NCBI GenBank assembly: GCA_016932075.1
Contig: JAFGDP010000140.1
Location: forward strand, 1 to 64,000
Direction of reading: 5' to 3'
Length of the DNA: 64,000 bases
From: Chitinispirillaceae bacterium
GTDB lineage: Bacteria > Fibrobacterota > Chitinivibrionia > Chitinivibrionales > Chitinispirillaceae
Position 1 is the first letter of the stretch. Every line of letters starts with the position of its first letter. Under the pieces are notes generated by a model. The model was not told the origin of the DNA, did no database searches, and worked only from the letters and a program-made list of their open reading frames with translations. This document shows positions 55,257 through 64,000 of this stretch, one piece after another. A program made the position numbers and the translations under genes.

Positions 55257-56977
55257 GGAGTGCCAGTATAGTGCAATCCGGTCTGAGGGCCGCGACCAAA
55301 AGTCCCGCGGTCGCCGTATCGCTCATCGCCCTGACTTCCGCGCTTTTTTTTCTGCCGTTTCTCGGAAACGTCTCGCTGTTTGACTGGGACGAGGCCAACT
55401 TTGCCGAAGCCTCGCGCGAAATGATCGAGCGCAACAACTACACCCAGGTGACCATCAACTTTCGCCCGTTTTACCAGAAACCGCCGCTCTTCATATGGCT
55501 GCAGGTGCTCTCCATGAAACTTCTCGGTGTGAACGAATTCGCTGCGCGGTTTGTCAATGCCGTGTGCGGCATGGTCACGCTCGCCCTGGTTTTTCTCATC
55601 GGCCGCCGTCTCCATGGCGCCCTGTTCGGCCTGTTCTGGGCGCTCGTGTTCTTCGGCTCGTTTCTCCCCCACTTCTTTTTCAGATCAGGCATCATTGACC
55701 CGGTATTCAACCTGTTCATCTTCTCCGGTATTGCCTGCGCCGCAGCGACACTCCTGACACAGGCAAAAAAACCGCGGCTTGCGTGGATTGCCTGCGCCGG
55801 CCTCTGTATCGGCCTGGCAACGCTTGCCAAAGGTCCGGTCGCGTTCCTCATCATTGTTCTTGTCCTGTTAGCCTCCTGGGCGATACAGGGATTCCACCCC
55901 CTGTTCACCATACGTGAACTTTTCGTGTTCTGCTGCGCGACCGGTCTTGCCGCTTCGGTCTTTTTCGGGATCGAAACGCTTGCTCACGGCACCGCGTTCA
56001 TTAAAAGCTTCATCGCGTACCAGATCAAGCTTTTCTCCACCGGCGATTCGGGCCACGGCAGGCCGTTCTATTTTCATTTTATCGTGCTCCTGTTCGGCTG
56101 CTTTCCCGCCTCGTTCTTTGCCGCGATCTCCCTCTTCCGCCGCACCATGGCAACGGAGCAGCAGCGCCAGTTTTCCCTGCTCATGGTCATTCTGTTCTGG
56201 ACCGTGCTCATTCTCTTTTCAATCGTCAAAACCAAGACCGTGCTCTACTCCTCGCTCACCTATTTTCCCATCACCTATCTTGCCGCCCTGTATCTGCATA
56301 CGCTCTGTACCGCATCCGGACGCCCGGGCAGAGCACTCATTATATCCCTCGGTCTGTTCGGCGGCCTGATCAGTCTCGTCATAACGCTCTTTCCGGTCCT
56401 CATCGTCAACAAACAGTGGATCATCCCGCTCATCCGCGACAAATTCGCGGTCGCCTGCCTGGAGCATCCGGTCCCGTGGACCGGTTTTGAATTCCTGCTC
56501 GGCATCTGTTACCTCATCGCACTCGCCGCTACCCTTGCCCTGTTCATCAGAAACCGCCCGCTCCCGGCCACCGTCACGCTCTTCAGTTCCAGCGCGCTCT
56601 GCCTGTTCATGTTCATGTATATCTTCGCGCCCAAAATCGAAGCCTACACGCAGGGCGGGCCTATCGCCTTCTACAAAGAGCATTCAGGAAAGGACGAATA
56701 CGTCCGCGCCCTATTCAAGAGCTACGCCGACCTGTTTTACGGCAACAAGCGGCCCGACGACCACATGGACAGCCATAGTCTCGAGTGGCTCCTTCGCGGA
56801 CCCATTGACAAACCCGCGTACTTCGTAGCCCGTATCACCCAGTCGAAAAAGTATGACCAGGACACCACGCTTGATCTTGTCAGATTGAAATCAGAGTATG
56901 GATTTGTTTTTTATGCAAGAGAAGCAGAAAAGAGAGAAAAAGAGAAATCAATTTTGAAGGAGGATATGTCCCCATAG
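55253..56977 (+). CDS. ArnT-like GT39/GT83 membrane glycosyltransferase
   Basis: A 574-residue membrane protein with about 12 helices. The first periplasmic loop carries DWDEANFAEASREM, where the Asp-Glu pair is the catalytic site of ArnT/PMT-type enzymes, then YQKPPLFIWLQ. It transfers a sugar from a lipid phosphate to an acceptor outside the membrane, lipid A in the ArnT case. It is coupled to the kinase/GGDEF-like pair. Confidence 0.9.
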   Translation: MRSASIVQSGLRAATKSPAVAVSLIALTSALFFLPFLGNVSLFDWDEANFAEASREMIERNNYTQVTINFRPFYQKPPLFIWLQVLSMKLLGVNEFAARFVNAVCGMVTLALVFLIGRRLHGALFGLFWALVFFGSFLPHFFFRSGIIDPVFNLFIFSGIACAAATLLTQAKKPRLAWIACAGLCIGLATLAKGPVAFLIIVLVLLASWAIQGFHPLFTIRELFVFCCATGLAASVFFGIETLAHGTAFIKSFIAYQIKLFSTGDSGHGRPFYFHFIVLLFGCFPASFFAAISLFRRTMATEQQRQFSLLMVILFWTVLILFSIVKTKTVLYSSLTYFPITYLAALYLHTLCTASGRPGRALIISLGLFGGLISLVITLFPVLIVNKQWIIPLIRDKFAVACLEHPVPWTGFEFLLGICYLIALAATLALFIRNRPLPATVTLFSSSALCLFMFMYIFAPKIEAYTQGGPIAFYKEHSGKDEYVRALFKSYADLFYGNKRPDDHMDSHSLEWLLRGPIDKPAYFVARITQSKKYDQDTTLDLVRLKSEYGFVFYAREAEKREKEKSILKEDMSP

Positions 56978-57141
56978 CCTTCCCAGCAGGGCCGCCCAGA
57001 AGCCTTAACTGTCAGGCTTAACGATACTATCTCATTTCCGGCTTTACTGGTTTGGCACACGTCAAACAATACAGACAGGCCAGAGTGCTGTATTCAGATT
57101 TGCTTCGATCCTGATTTTGGGGTATATTTGTAAGAAACACA

Positions 57142-57296
57142 ATGAAAAACAGACCTGACTGGTGGTCGTGGGAAATAGAGATTTCTTCGCATATCGAAAA
57201 GAGGATGGCCCAGCGGGATTTTAATGAAATCGACCTCCGGACCATGCTTGATTCGGCGAAAAAAAACGAAAATGATATTGAAGATGGCAGATTGTG
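57142..57296 (+). pseudogene. Truncated DUF4258-type gene
   Basis: The N-terminal 50 or so residues (NRPDWWSWEIEISSHIEKR, then MAQRDFNEIDLRTMLDSA) match the start of a small DUF4258-type family with the pattern WWSWELELS...RMxxR.F.E.DLR. The match stops near 57296, where the coding sequence of the convergent GT2 gene begins; the second half of the domain is missing. It is probably a remnant of a rearrangement. Confidence 0.65.
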
Positions 57297-58067
57297 TCAA
57301 AAATCTGATCGCGGAGCAGTGTCTGGCGGCCTGAATAATTTGAAGCGCGCAAAACCCGCTTTTTGCAGGGCATACTGCAGCGAGACGCGCAGCACGCCGA
57401 ACCCGTACACCACGCTGCGCAGAAAATTGATGGACGATGCCTCGCTGAAATAGCGCGTGGGGCAGGTTACTTCGGCGATCTCATACCCTGCGTAAAAAAT
57501 CTGCGCCGTCATCTCGTTGTCAAAAACAAAATCATCGGAGTTGGACGCGTAGTTGATTTTTCGAAGCACCTCGGCTGAAAACGCGCGGTATCCGGTGTGA
57601 TATTCGGAAAGCTTCTGGCCCATGAGCGCGTTCTGCGCAAGCGTCAGAAACCGGTTGGCAATATATTTGTACCGGGGCATACCGCCTTTGATCGCTCCTT
57701 TGCCTAGAATCCTGGAGCCGAATACCGCATGATACAGGCCGCTTGCGATCATGTGCGCCATTGCCGGGATAAGCAGCGGCGTGTACTGGTAATCCGGATG
57801 CAGCATGATCACGATATCCGCGCCCTGCGAGAGCGCGGCATCGTAGCAGGTTTTCTGGTTGCCGCCGTACCCCCGGTTGCGGTCATGTTTGATAACGGTG
57901 GTGAGGCCGATGTTCTTGGCAAGTTCAAAGGTCTTGTCATGGCTCGCGTCATCGACAAGGATCACGGCATCCACGATCGAGCGCGGGATCTCCGCATAGG
58001 TCTGTTCCAGTGTGGACTCGGCATTGTAGGCAGGCAGTACGACCACGACCCTTTTATTGTTCAGCAT
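57297..58067 (-). CDS. GT2 glycosyltransferase (dolichol-phosphate-mannose-synthase-like)
   Basis: A 256-residue GT-A enzyme. The N-terminus is VVVVLPAYNAESTLEQTY, followed by ILVDDASHDKT, NRGYGGNQKTCYDAAL and VIMLHPDYQYTP (metal site HPDYQY). It lacks a membrane anchor. The family moves a sugar from a nucleotide to a lipid phosphate and could supply the lipid-linked donor for the ArnT-type enzyme at 55253. It overlaps the PAP2 gene by 14 bp. Confidence 0.9.
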   Translation of the reverse strand: MLNNKRVVVVLPAYNAESTLEQTYAEIPRSIVDAVILVDDASHDKTFELAKNIGLTTVIKHDRNRGYGGNQKTCYDAALSQGADIVIMLHPDYQYTPLLIPAMAHMIASGLYHAVFGSRILGKGAIKGGMPRYKYIANRFLTLAQNALMGQKLSEYHTGYRAFSAEVLRKINYASNSDDFVFDNEMTAQIFYAGYEIAEVTCPTRYFSEASSINFLRSVVYGFGVLRVSLQYALQKAGFARFKLFRPPDTAPRSDF

Positions 58068-58641
58068 GCGCCCTCCGTAGTGGCAGCGGCAGCCACTTTC
58101 GATTGTGCCAGAACCAGATCACGATCATGACCGTCACGCTCCCGACCACTGCGCCGCCTGCAATATCAAGCGGAAAGTGCACGCCCATGTATACCCGCGA
58201 CCAGGCCACGAGCAGCGCCGGAACAAAGGCAAGGAAAAAAAAACCGCGAAACAGCATTGCCAGAATGGTCGCCGCGGCAAACGCGGTTGCGGTGTGACCG
58301 GATGGAAACGAGCGCCGTGTGAGCGGCTTTCCTACCACCTGCACCTCATAAGCCGGTACCGCCCCCGCAGGTTGTGAAAAATATGCCAGCGGCCGCGGCC
58401 GGTCAAAAGCCCGTTTCACCTGCGTATTGATGGTGCCCGCCAGGGTTCCCGCAATGGCAGCGCACAGCAGCGCATTGGCAATATGCTTTCGTGGAGCGCA
58501 CACGGCGATAATGATCCCCACCAGCGGCACCGCGATCCACCCTGATCCGCAAAAGGTTATCACCCCGAAAAAGGCGTCCAGAAACGCGCTGTGCGGGGAA
58601 TTGATAAGCATGAAAAGAGCGATATCGAGCTGTTCGAGCAT
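58054..58641 (-). CDS. PAP2-family membrane phosphatase
   Basis: A 195-residue membrane protein with 5-6 helices and the three PAP2 motifs: K-x6-RP in VKRAFDRPRP, SFPSGHTAT, and SRVYMGVHFPLD. Such enzymes dephosphorylate undecaprenyl pyrophosphate or lipid A. The start at 58641 was preferred to a TTG at 58662. It is coupled to the GT2 gene and follows phoR, which suggests phosphate-linked control. Confidence 0.9.
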   Translation of the reverse strand: MLEQLDIALFMLINSPHSAFLDAFFGVITFCGSGWIAVPLVGIIIAVCAPRKHIANALLCAAIAGTLAGTINTQVKRAFDRPRPLAYFSQPAGAVPAYEVQVVGKPLTRRSFPSGHTATAFAAATILAMLFRGFFFLAFVPALLVAWSRVYMGVHFPLDIAGGAVVGSVTVMIVIWFWHNRKWLPLPLRRAHAEQ

Positions 58642-58749
58642 AGCATGGACCGCCAATCTCAAGGTGCATAATAGTCAATGAAGTAAAATAATTTACCGGA
58701 ACGGCACGCCCATAGAATGCCAAAAGATTACCGCGATCGAGGAAATGAA

Positions 58750-60564
58750 TTATTGGTGATCGCCTTCATCTGCGAGCTTGGAAAGTGGTAGCGCTATAAT
58801 AAAAGAGCTTCCCTTCTTCGGCACGCTCTGCACCGTGACCCGTCCGTTGTGCAGGGAGATGATATGTTTGACGATTGAAAGGCCGAGACCGGTCCCTCCC
58901 GCCTTTCTGCTGCGCGCCTTGTCGACCCGGTAAAACCGTTCGAAAATCCGGTCAAGGTGTTCGGCAGGAATGCCGATACCCTGGTCGGAAACACTGATAA
59001 TTGCCTCGTTGCCCCGCTTTTCGATTAAAAGCTCTATGTTCCTGTCAGGCTCGCTATATTTGATCGCGTTGTCGATCAGGTTGCCCACGGCCTGTTCAAG
59101 CATAGCCGGATCGATCGGTGCGCGTATCGAAGGATCCCCCTTTATTTCGACAGCGATATTTTTCGCTGCGGCTTGCGCTGAAAAATCCCGAAGCGTGGAA
59201 TTGACCACCGGGAATATCGATCCTTCGACCAGACTGATGGACAGAGCCACCTCCTCTCGCTCGATTCGGGCAAGGGTGAGCAGGTCGTCAACCAATGCGC
59301 CGAGGCGTCCGACCTGGGCCGCGATGATACCGACAAACCGAGCAGCCTCTTCCCTCGAATCGAGCGCGCCCTGCTGCAATGTCTCAACAAATCCCTTAAT
59401 GGCCGTGAGCGGCGTTCGCAGTTCGTGGGAAACGTTGGCGACAAACTCCTTGCGCATGGTTTCGAGCGGCCGCAGACGGGTCACATCGCTTGCCACCAGC
59501 ACCGCTCCGGCGCACCGGTTTTCCGAATCACGGAGCGTGGTGCCGTGGACCTGCAGTACCGTTTCAGACCGCGTCCCGCCGCTTGGCGCGGGAATGGTGA
59601 TATCCTGTTCCTGCGACTCTCCGCGCGAAAGCACCTGTCCCACGAATCGCTGTACCGCGCTGTTGCGAATGACCTCGCCGAGCAGTTTTCCCGCGACGTG
59701 ATGGCGGTCAATGGTAAAAAGCGCGGCCGCAGCCGTATTGACCGACAATATCCTCTCGGCCGTATCCACGGCAATCACCCCTTCGTTCATGCTTGAAAGG
59801 ATCGCCTCATGCTCATTACGCTGTGCAGTGATGGTCCTGATCCGGGTATCAAGCTGCTGTGCCATCTCGTTGAGGGCGCTGGCAAGATGGTTGAGCTCAT
59901 GAATGCCCGGAACCACGACCTTGGTCGAAAGCTCTCCTTTTGAAAAACGCTCTGCGCCACGCTCAAGCTCCTTTATTGGAAGAATGATGCGGCGTGCAAG
60001 CAGATAGCTGAGCAAGAACGCTGCCATAATCATGAGGAGCACGGCGAAAACAATCTTGCTGTAGTAAGCATTAAGCGAAGTTGATACGGAGACCGCCGGA
60101 ATGGAGGTACGTACCACGCCAAGGAGCGTGTTGCCTTTCTGTATCGGCAACGCCAGATATTTCATCTTTTTTTTAAGTGTGGTACTGTACCGCTCAGACC
60201 TGCCGACGCTGCCCTTTAAAGCCTTCATCATCTCTGGCCGGTAAGCATGGTTTTCCATTGATGCTGGGTCATCATCCGAATCGCCGATGACTCTGCCCGT
60301 GGGCAGGATTACGGTGATTCGCATGCCCATGTCGCGAGACAATTCTCTACAAAGCGGATTGACCAATGCCGTATCGTTGCGAGAAAATAAAGCAATAACT
60401 TCCTTGGCAACGAGATACCCGTTTCTTTTTTCAGCGTCCTCGATATACGTCACGAACGCGTGCTGGTACAATGACGAGGTGTACCACGTGGCGATAAGCA
60501 GGGGCAGGACCATGACGGCCAGATGACCGAGGAGCAGCTGCCATGTCAATTTCTTACTCCACAT
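58750..60564 (-). CDS. phoR: Phosphate-regulon sensor histidine kinase
   Basis: A 604-residue sensor kinase with two membrane helices (about 10-28 and 170-190) flanking a periplasmic domain, then HAMP, a PAS domain, HisKA with phospho-acceptor His380 in FVANVSHELRTPLTA, and HATPase (DNAIKYS, DQGIGIPAEHL, GGTGLGLSI). The ATG at 60564 is 4 bp after phoB with GGAAGAG before it; a start at 60582 would overlap phoB. It pairs with phoB in the pst-pho cluster. Confidence 0.93.
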   Translation of the reverse strand: MWSKKLTWQLLLGHLAVMVLPLLIATWYTSSLYQHAFVTYIEDAEKRNGYLVAKEVIALFSRNDTALVNPLCRELSRDMGMRITVILPTGRVIGDSDDDPASMENHAYRPEMMKALKGSVGRSERYSTTLKKKMKYLALPIQKGNTLLGVVRTSIPAVSVSTSLNAYYSKIVFAVLLMIMAAFLLSYLLARRIILPIKELERGAERFSKGELSTKVVVPGIHELNHLASALNEMAQQLDTRIRTITAQRNEHEAILSSMNEGVIAVDTAERILSVNTAAAALFTIDRHHVAGKLLGEVIRNSAVQRFVGQVLSRGESQEQDITIPAPSGGTRSETVLQVHGTTLRDSENRCAGAVLVASDVTRLRPLETMRKEFVANVSHELRTPLTAIKGFVETLQQGALDSREEAARFVGIIAAQVGRLGALVDDLLTLARIEREEVALSISLVEGSIFPVVNSTLRDFSAQAAAKNIAVEIKGDPSIRAPIDPAMLEQAVGNLIDNAIKYSEPDRNIELLIEKRGNEAIISVSDQGIGIPAEHLDRIFERFYRVDKARSRKAGGTGLGLSIVKHIISLHNGRVTVQSVPKKGSSFIIALPLSKLADEGDHQ

Positions 60565-60568
60565 ACCG

Positions 60569-61261
60569 CTACTCTTCCACACATTTATAGCCGACGCCGC
60601 GCACGGTCTCGATGTATTCGCCCGCCTTGCCGAGCTTTTTTCTTAAACCGACTATCAGGACATCGACGGAACGGTCGGTGACCGGGTAGTTCTCTCCCCG
60701 TACCGCCTCAACGATCTGGTACCGGGTGAATACCCATCCGGGCTGACTGGCCAGAAAATGGAGCACCTTGAATTCCATATTGGTAAGATCGACAGGGCGG
60801 CCATACACGGTCACTTCGTGACGGCCGGGAAGGATCGTGATCCCGTGGATTTCGATGGGAGCGTCGGACGGAGCCGCCTCGGTTTTCCGTTTACGTCGTA
60901 GGAGGGCCTTGATGCGGGCGATAAGCACCCGTGGGCTGAACGGTTTGACAATATAATCGTCCGCGCCGAGTTCGAGCCCGGAAACGATATCTGATTCCTC
61001 TCCCTTGGCCGATACCATCATGACCGGAAGGGATTCGGTCACCGGATTCTTGCGAATGGACCGGCACACCTCAAGGCCGTCGATGCCTGGCAGCATGAGG
61101 TCGAGAAGCACGAGATTGAAGGTCTCGGTGCGGAGCTTGCGCACGGCATCCTCCCCTGTGGCAACCCGCGTCACGCGGAATCGCTCCTTGGTCAGGTGAT
61201 ACGCCTCCAGCTCCTGAATGGCTTCGTCGTCTTCAACGACCAATATATGTCCCATGCTCAT
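60569..61261 (-). CDS. phoB: Phosphate-regulon response regulator
   Basis: A 230-residue OmpR/PhoB-type regulator. The receiver has the acidic pair in VVEDDEA, the phospho-acceptor Asp54 in LLDLMLPGIDG and Lys in YIVKPFSP. The DNA-binding winged helix ends VRGVGYKC. The start at 61261 has GGAGG 7 nt upstream. Its own promoter and a long leader hairpin are found at 61292-61424. Confidence 0.94.
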   Translation of the reverse strand: MSMGHILVVEDDEAIQELEAYHLTKERFRVTRVATGEDAVRKLRTETFNLVLLDLMLPGIDGLEVCRSIRKNPVTESLPVMMVSAKGEESDIVSGLELGADDYIVKPFSPRVLIARIKALLRRKRKTEAAPSDAPIEIHGITILPGRHEVTVYGRPVDLTNMEFKVLHFLASQPGWVFTRYQIVEAVRGENYPVTDRSVDVLIVGLRKKLGKAGEYIETVRGVGYKCVEE

Positions 61262-61291
61262 ATATTTCCTCCACGTCAGGATCGTATGCGG

Positions 61292-61330
61292 CTGCCGCGC
61301 ATCGTGCAACAGGGACGATGCGTACGGCAG
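61292..61330 (-). promoter_or_regulatory. Leader hairpin upstream of phoB
   Basis: CTGCCG and CGGCAG (61292-61297 with 61325-61330) continue into CGCATCGT and ACGATGCG (61298-61305 with 61315-61322), with a 2-nt bulge at 61323-61324 and a 9-nt loop. The total stem is 14 bp. It lies between the predicted promoter and the GGAGG site, so it is transcribed in the phoB leader of about 130 nt. Control of translation or mRNA stability is possible. Confidence 0.5.
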
Positions 61331-61395
61331 TAATCCTTTTCACGCGCCTGCATCCCGTGTTTGCACCGGATGAACGAACTGCAGGTGCCAGGAAT

Positions 61396-61424
61396 AATAT
61401 ACTCCCGCGGAATACTTCATGCAA
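61396..61424 (-). promoter_or_regulatory. Predicted promoter of phoB-phoR
   Basis: TTGCAT (61424-61419) and TATATT (61401-61396) are separated by exactly 17 bp on the minus strand. It would start transcription near 61389, after the phoU stop. A separate promoter lets phoBR be made without the pst genes. No clear Pho box was seen. Confidence 0.45.
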
Positions 61425-61431
61425 TGCGCGC

Positions 61432-62118
61432 TCATGTAGTGCCATCGGACCCTTCGGGTTGACCATGGTGTTTGACATCCCGCGCCTGCGCCTGAAAAAT
61501 GACGTCTTCGGCGATATTGGTGGAGAGGTCGGCGATCCGTTCGAGGTTCTTGCTCACCCGCAGCAGCTCGAGCGCGACCTCGATGGTGGCAAGATTTTTT
61601 TTCGCCATGTTGATGACTTCCCGGGTCATGGCCCGATTGAGCTCATCGACCTGGTCGTCGCGCTCCAGCACTTTCAGCGCCAGTTGCGAATCGGTCTGCA
61701 CGAAACAGGTTATCGAATCGGTAAGCATCCGCTGCGTGATCGAGGCCATGGTTTCGATATCCTTGCCGTGAACATTTTCCTTTTCTCCGAAACTCTGACT
61801 GTTGATCGCGGCCTGGGCGATGTTTACTGCATGGTCGCCGATTCGCTCGAGGTCCTTGTTCATTTTCTGTACGGAAAACAGCAGCCGCAGGTCACTCGCC
61901 ACCGGAGCCTTGAGCGCAAGGCATTCGAATACCGCTCTGTCGATTTTCATTTCGAGCATGTTGATCTCGCCGTCTTTTTCCACGACCGAATTGGCTTGTT
62001 TGGAGTTTAATGTGAGGAAAGCATGGATCGAATCACGAACAGCCTCCTCGACAAGCGTTGCCATGGCAACCGCCAACTTCCGGATGTTTTCGGTCTCTTT
62101 TCGTGCCTGCAATACCAT
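61432..62118 (-). CDS. phoU: Phosphate transport regulator PhoU
   Basis: A 228-residue protein of two similar three-helix bundles. The repeats carry KMNKDLERIGDHAVNIA and RVSKNLERIADLSTNIAE, the metal-binding E/DxxxD motifs of PhoU. The start at 62118 has GGGGAGG upstream; an in-frame ATG at 62163 is rejected because it overlaps pstB. PhoU restrains PhoR and the Pst pump when phosphate is ample. Confidence 0.94.
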   Translation of the reverse strand: MVLQARKETENIRKLAVAMATLVEEAVRDSIHAFLTLNSKQANSVVEKDGEINMLEMKIDRAVFECLALKAPVASDLRLLFSVQKMNKDLERIGDHAVNIAQAAINSQSFGEKENVHGKDIETMASITQRMLTDSITCFVQTDSQLALKVLERDDQVDELNRAMTREVINMAKKNLATIEVALELLRVSKNLERIADLSTNIAEDVIFQAQARDVKHHGQPEGSDGTT

Positions 62119-62155
62119 TTTCAAACCTCCCCAAAAAGTGCGTTTTCCGGACGGA

Positions 62156-62929
62156 TCACCCAAAACGGCCGGTCACGTAATCCTCGGTCTGTTTCGATGC
62201 CGGGGACGTGAACACGGTATTGGTCGAATCGAACTCCACGAGCGTTCCCAAATAAAGGAATCCGGTATAGTCGCTCACGCGCGCGGCCTGCTGCAGATTA
62301 TGCGTTACCAAAATGACACAGTATTCATTGCGCAGCTCGTCGATGAGTTCATCGATTTTTCCGATAGAAATCGGATCCAGAGCCGAAGCGGGCTCGTCGA
62401 GGAGCACGATCTCCGGTTGTACCGCGATGGTACGCGCGATGCACAAACGCTGCTGCTGGCCGCCCGAAAGGCTCAACCCGCTAGTTTGGAGTTTATCCTT
62501 AACCTCGTTCCATAGGGCCGCTTTAACGAGCACTTTCTCTACAAGATCGTTCATTTCTCCCCGGGACAGCTTTCGATACATACGGACGGGAAACGCGATG
62601 TTTTCGTAAATAGACATGGGGAATGGGGTCGGTCTCTGGAACACCATCCCTATCTTTGCCCGCAACACTGACGCCTGTACTCCCTGGCCAATGATGTTCT
62701 GGCCATCGACCATTACCCGGCCCTCTGCACGCTGCCCCGGATAAAGATCGTACATCCTGTTAAATACCCGGAGCAGGGTCGATTTTCCGCATCCCGAAGG
62801 TCCGATGAGCGCGGTAACGCGCCGATCGGGAAAATCCATGGTGATGTTATTCAAAGCGGGAACATCGCCATAGAAAAAATTGAGCCCCTGGACGGAAACT
62901 TTCGTCCGAACCACGGCGTTTTCAGTCAT
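62156..62929 (-). CDS. pstB: Phosphate ABC transporter ATPase
   Basis: A 257-residue ATPase with Walker [11 protein letters not shown]-loop [11 protein letters not shown], signature LSGGQQQRL, Walker [13 protein letters not shown] and VTHN. The [15 protein letters not shown] pattern is specific to PstB. It overlaps pstA by 4 bp, which decides the start. Confidence 0.96.
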   Translation of the reverse strand: MTENAVVRTKVSVQGLNFFYGDVPALNNITMDFPDRRVTALIGPSGCGKSTLLRVFNRMYDLYPGQRAEGRVMVDGQNIIGQGVQASVLRAKIGMVFQRPTPFPMSIYENIAFPVRMYRKLSRGEMNDLVEKVLVKAALWNEVKDKLQTSGLSLSGGQQQRLCIARTIAVQPEIVLLDEPASALDPISIGKIDELIDELRNEYCVILVTHNLQQAARVSDYTGFLYLGTLVEFDSTNTVFTSPASKQTEDYVTGRFG

Positions 62930-63777
62930 TTTCCCCTCCGGACGAACACCAGGTAGCGTGCAAGAACATTGAGGCCAAGCACGATAATGGTAATGAGAAG
63001 CGCACCTGCCCAGGCGAGTTTCTGCCAATCAGCATAAGGGCTCATGGCGAATTGAAAAATAACGATGGGAAGCGATGCAATCGGTTTATTCATTGAAAAC
63101 GTTAGAAACTGGTTATTCAGGGAGGTGAACAGCAAGGGAGCGGTCTCGCCACTGATGCGCGCCAGGGCAAGCAGGATCCCGGTGGCGATACCCGGCAGGG
63201 CCGCCCGCCATCCAATGCTGACGATCATCCTCCAGTACGGGCATCCAAGCGCGATCGCGGCTTCCCGAAGCGTATTTGGAATAAGCCTCAGCATATCCTC
63301 GGTGGTGCGCACGATGACCGGCAGAGCAATGAAGCAGAGCGCCAGGATACCGGCCCAGCCGGAAAAATGTCCGGACGGCACCACCACGATGGCATACACA
63401 AAAAGTCCTATAATAATAGAAGGAGCGCTGAGCATAATGTCGTTGCAGAACCTGACCCCCTGGCCGAACCTGGAATCCCGACCGTATTCTGCCAGGTAGG
63501 TTCCGGCGAGCACGCCGATCGGCACGGCAATGAAAATGCCGCCGGCCACCATCATAACGCTGCCGACAATGGCGTTTAAAAGCCCTCCTGATGAACCCGG
63601 AGCCGGCGTGCTTTTAAGAAACATCGCGGGCGAAAAAGCTTCGATGCCGGCAACGACAAGCTTACCCAAGATGGCCGCGAGTACGCCTATCGAAAGCACC
63701 AGCGACAGGAAAAACAAGGAGGTCATGAGCCGGTTCTTGATCCGGCGCCTTGCCAATATACCGGGATCGGGTTTCAT
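62926..63777 (-). CDS. pstA: Phosphate ABC transporter permease PstA
   Basis: A 283-residue membrane permease with six helices. [15 protein letters not shown] and the cytoplasmic [17 protein letters not shown] loop (EAA motif) are typical, and [14 protein letters not shown] follows. It overlaps pstC by 4 bp and pstB by 4 bp. Confidence 0.95.
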   Translation of the reverse strand: MKPDPGILARRRIKNRLMTSLFFLSLVLSIGVLAAILGKLVVAGIEAFSPAMFLKSTPAPGSSGGLLNAIVGSVMMVAGGIFIAVPIGVLAGTYLAEYGRDSRFGQGVRFCNDIMLSAPSIIIGLFVYAIVVVPSGHFSGWAGILALCFIALPVIVRTTEDMLRLIPNTLREAAIALGCPYWRMIVSIGWRAALPGIATGILLALARISGETAPLLFTSLNNQFLTFSMNKPIASLPIVIFQFAMSPYADWQKLAWAGALLITIIVLGLNVLARYLVFVRRGK

Positions 63778-64000
63778 GCGACCGCGCTCCGGTTAATGGA
63801 ATGCAGCAGAATACGCGTTGCCATGAGAACAAAAAAGGTGATTACGAAAAGAATAAGGCCGAGCGCGAGCAGGGATGCTATATACATGTCTCCGAAAGCC
63901 TCGGTGAATTCGTTTGCCAGCGCCGCGGAGATCGTGGTTCCGGGAGCGAATATCGATGCCTGTATCCGGTGCGCGTTGCCGATAACAAAAGTCACGGCCA
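63774..64000 (-). CDS. pstC: Phosphate ABC transporter permease PstC, C-terminal part
   Basis: The last 75 or so residues of PstC; the gene begins beyond the right edge of the window. AVTFVIGNAH is the conserved PstC segment, and the remaining residues form the last helix. It overlaps pstA by 4 bp. Confidence 0.88.
   Translation of the reverse strand, partial: AVTFVIGNAHRIQASIFAPGTTISAALANEFTEAFGDMYIASLLALGLILFVITFFVLMATRILLHSINRSAVA

Noticed and set aside
1..64000. tRNA, rRNA, CRISPR arrays, insertion sequences, phage attachment sites
   Set aside because: Non-coding gaps were read for cloverleaf arms, regular repeats with spacers and transposase motifs; none was convincing.

Overview
The window reads as chromosomal DNA of a Gram-negative (diderm) bacterium. 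It carries a TolC-type outer-membrane channel, a Wza/Wzc capsule exporter, a heptosyltransferase-like GT9 enzyme, many lipoproteins and a primary sigma factor. The lineage cannot be fixed from the sequence alone. The mix of an HD-GYP protein, a Ser/Thr kinase, a FlhG-like ATPase, STAS proteins and a YjfB-like small gene behind a sigma-28-type promoter would suit a motile member of the Fibrobacterota/Chitinivibrionia or a similar deep phylum (inference, low confidence). No tRNA, rRNA, CRISPR array or insertion sequence was seen.

Layout. 1-606: a degenerate 42-bp-period repeat (an LR-x-F 14-residue motif on the + strand) followed by two hairpins. 607-5081: a MacAB-TolC type tripartite exporter, encoded TolC, MacA, ATPase, permease on the minus strand. 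5213-6805: a FlhG/MinD-like ATPase and a STAS-like/zinc-ribbon protein. 7012-27440: a roughly 20 kb exopolysaccharide locus, almost all on the minus strand, holding a WecA-type initiating transferase, Wza, Wzc, Wzy, Wzx, several GT2/GT4 glycosyltransferases, a DegT aminotransferase, WbqC and a methyltransferase. Two blocks with a peptide-modification flavour sit inside it. Near the start are a nucleotidyltransferase, an HprK-like kinase and an S26/S24-type peptidase. At the end are a PqqD protein, a radical SAM/SPASM enzyme and a small Cys-rich peptide gene with its own promoter. 27468-34883: a PIG-L deacetylase, more glycosyltransferases (one decayed), an RRM RNA-binding protein with a hairpin touching its ribosome-binding site, a methyltransferase, GT9 and asd.

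35057-43714: housekeeping and orphan genes, namely a methyltransferase, a stand-alone mraY, a DUF362 ferredoxin-like protein, ribosomal protein bTHX (36 codons), a glutaminyl cyclase, larB, a 54-codon YjfB-like gene with a sigma-28-type promoter and a clean terminator, a low-molecular-weight phosphatase, a HAD phosphatase and rpoD. 44205-45904: pyrK-pyrD behind a hairpin-rich leader. 45967-56977: a solute-binding lipoprotein, a large bifunctional PBP, an outer-membrane protein, a Ser/Thr kinase followed by a degenerate-GGDEF protein, and an ArnT-type transferase. 57142-58641: a DUF4258 remnant, a GT2 and a PAP2 phosphatase. 58750-64000: phoR, phoB, phoU, pstB, pstA and the end of pstC, the phosphate-starvation system.

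How they work together. The central locus would start a repeat unit on undecaprenyl phosphate (WecA), extend it (GTs, DegT, WbqC, methyltransferase), flip it (Wzx), polymerise it (Wzy) and export it (Wzc/Wza), under possible HD-GYP, STAS and leader-RNA control. The best candidate for an undescribed system is the RiPP-like module built into this locus: a peptide with its own promoter, a PqqD leader-binding protein and a radical SAM/SPASM enzyme at one end, and an HprK-like kinase, a nucleotidyltransferase and a signal-peptidase-like protein at the other. A MacAB-TolC pump lies about 2 kb downstream. That these parts act together is inference.
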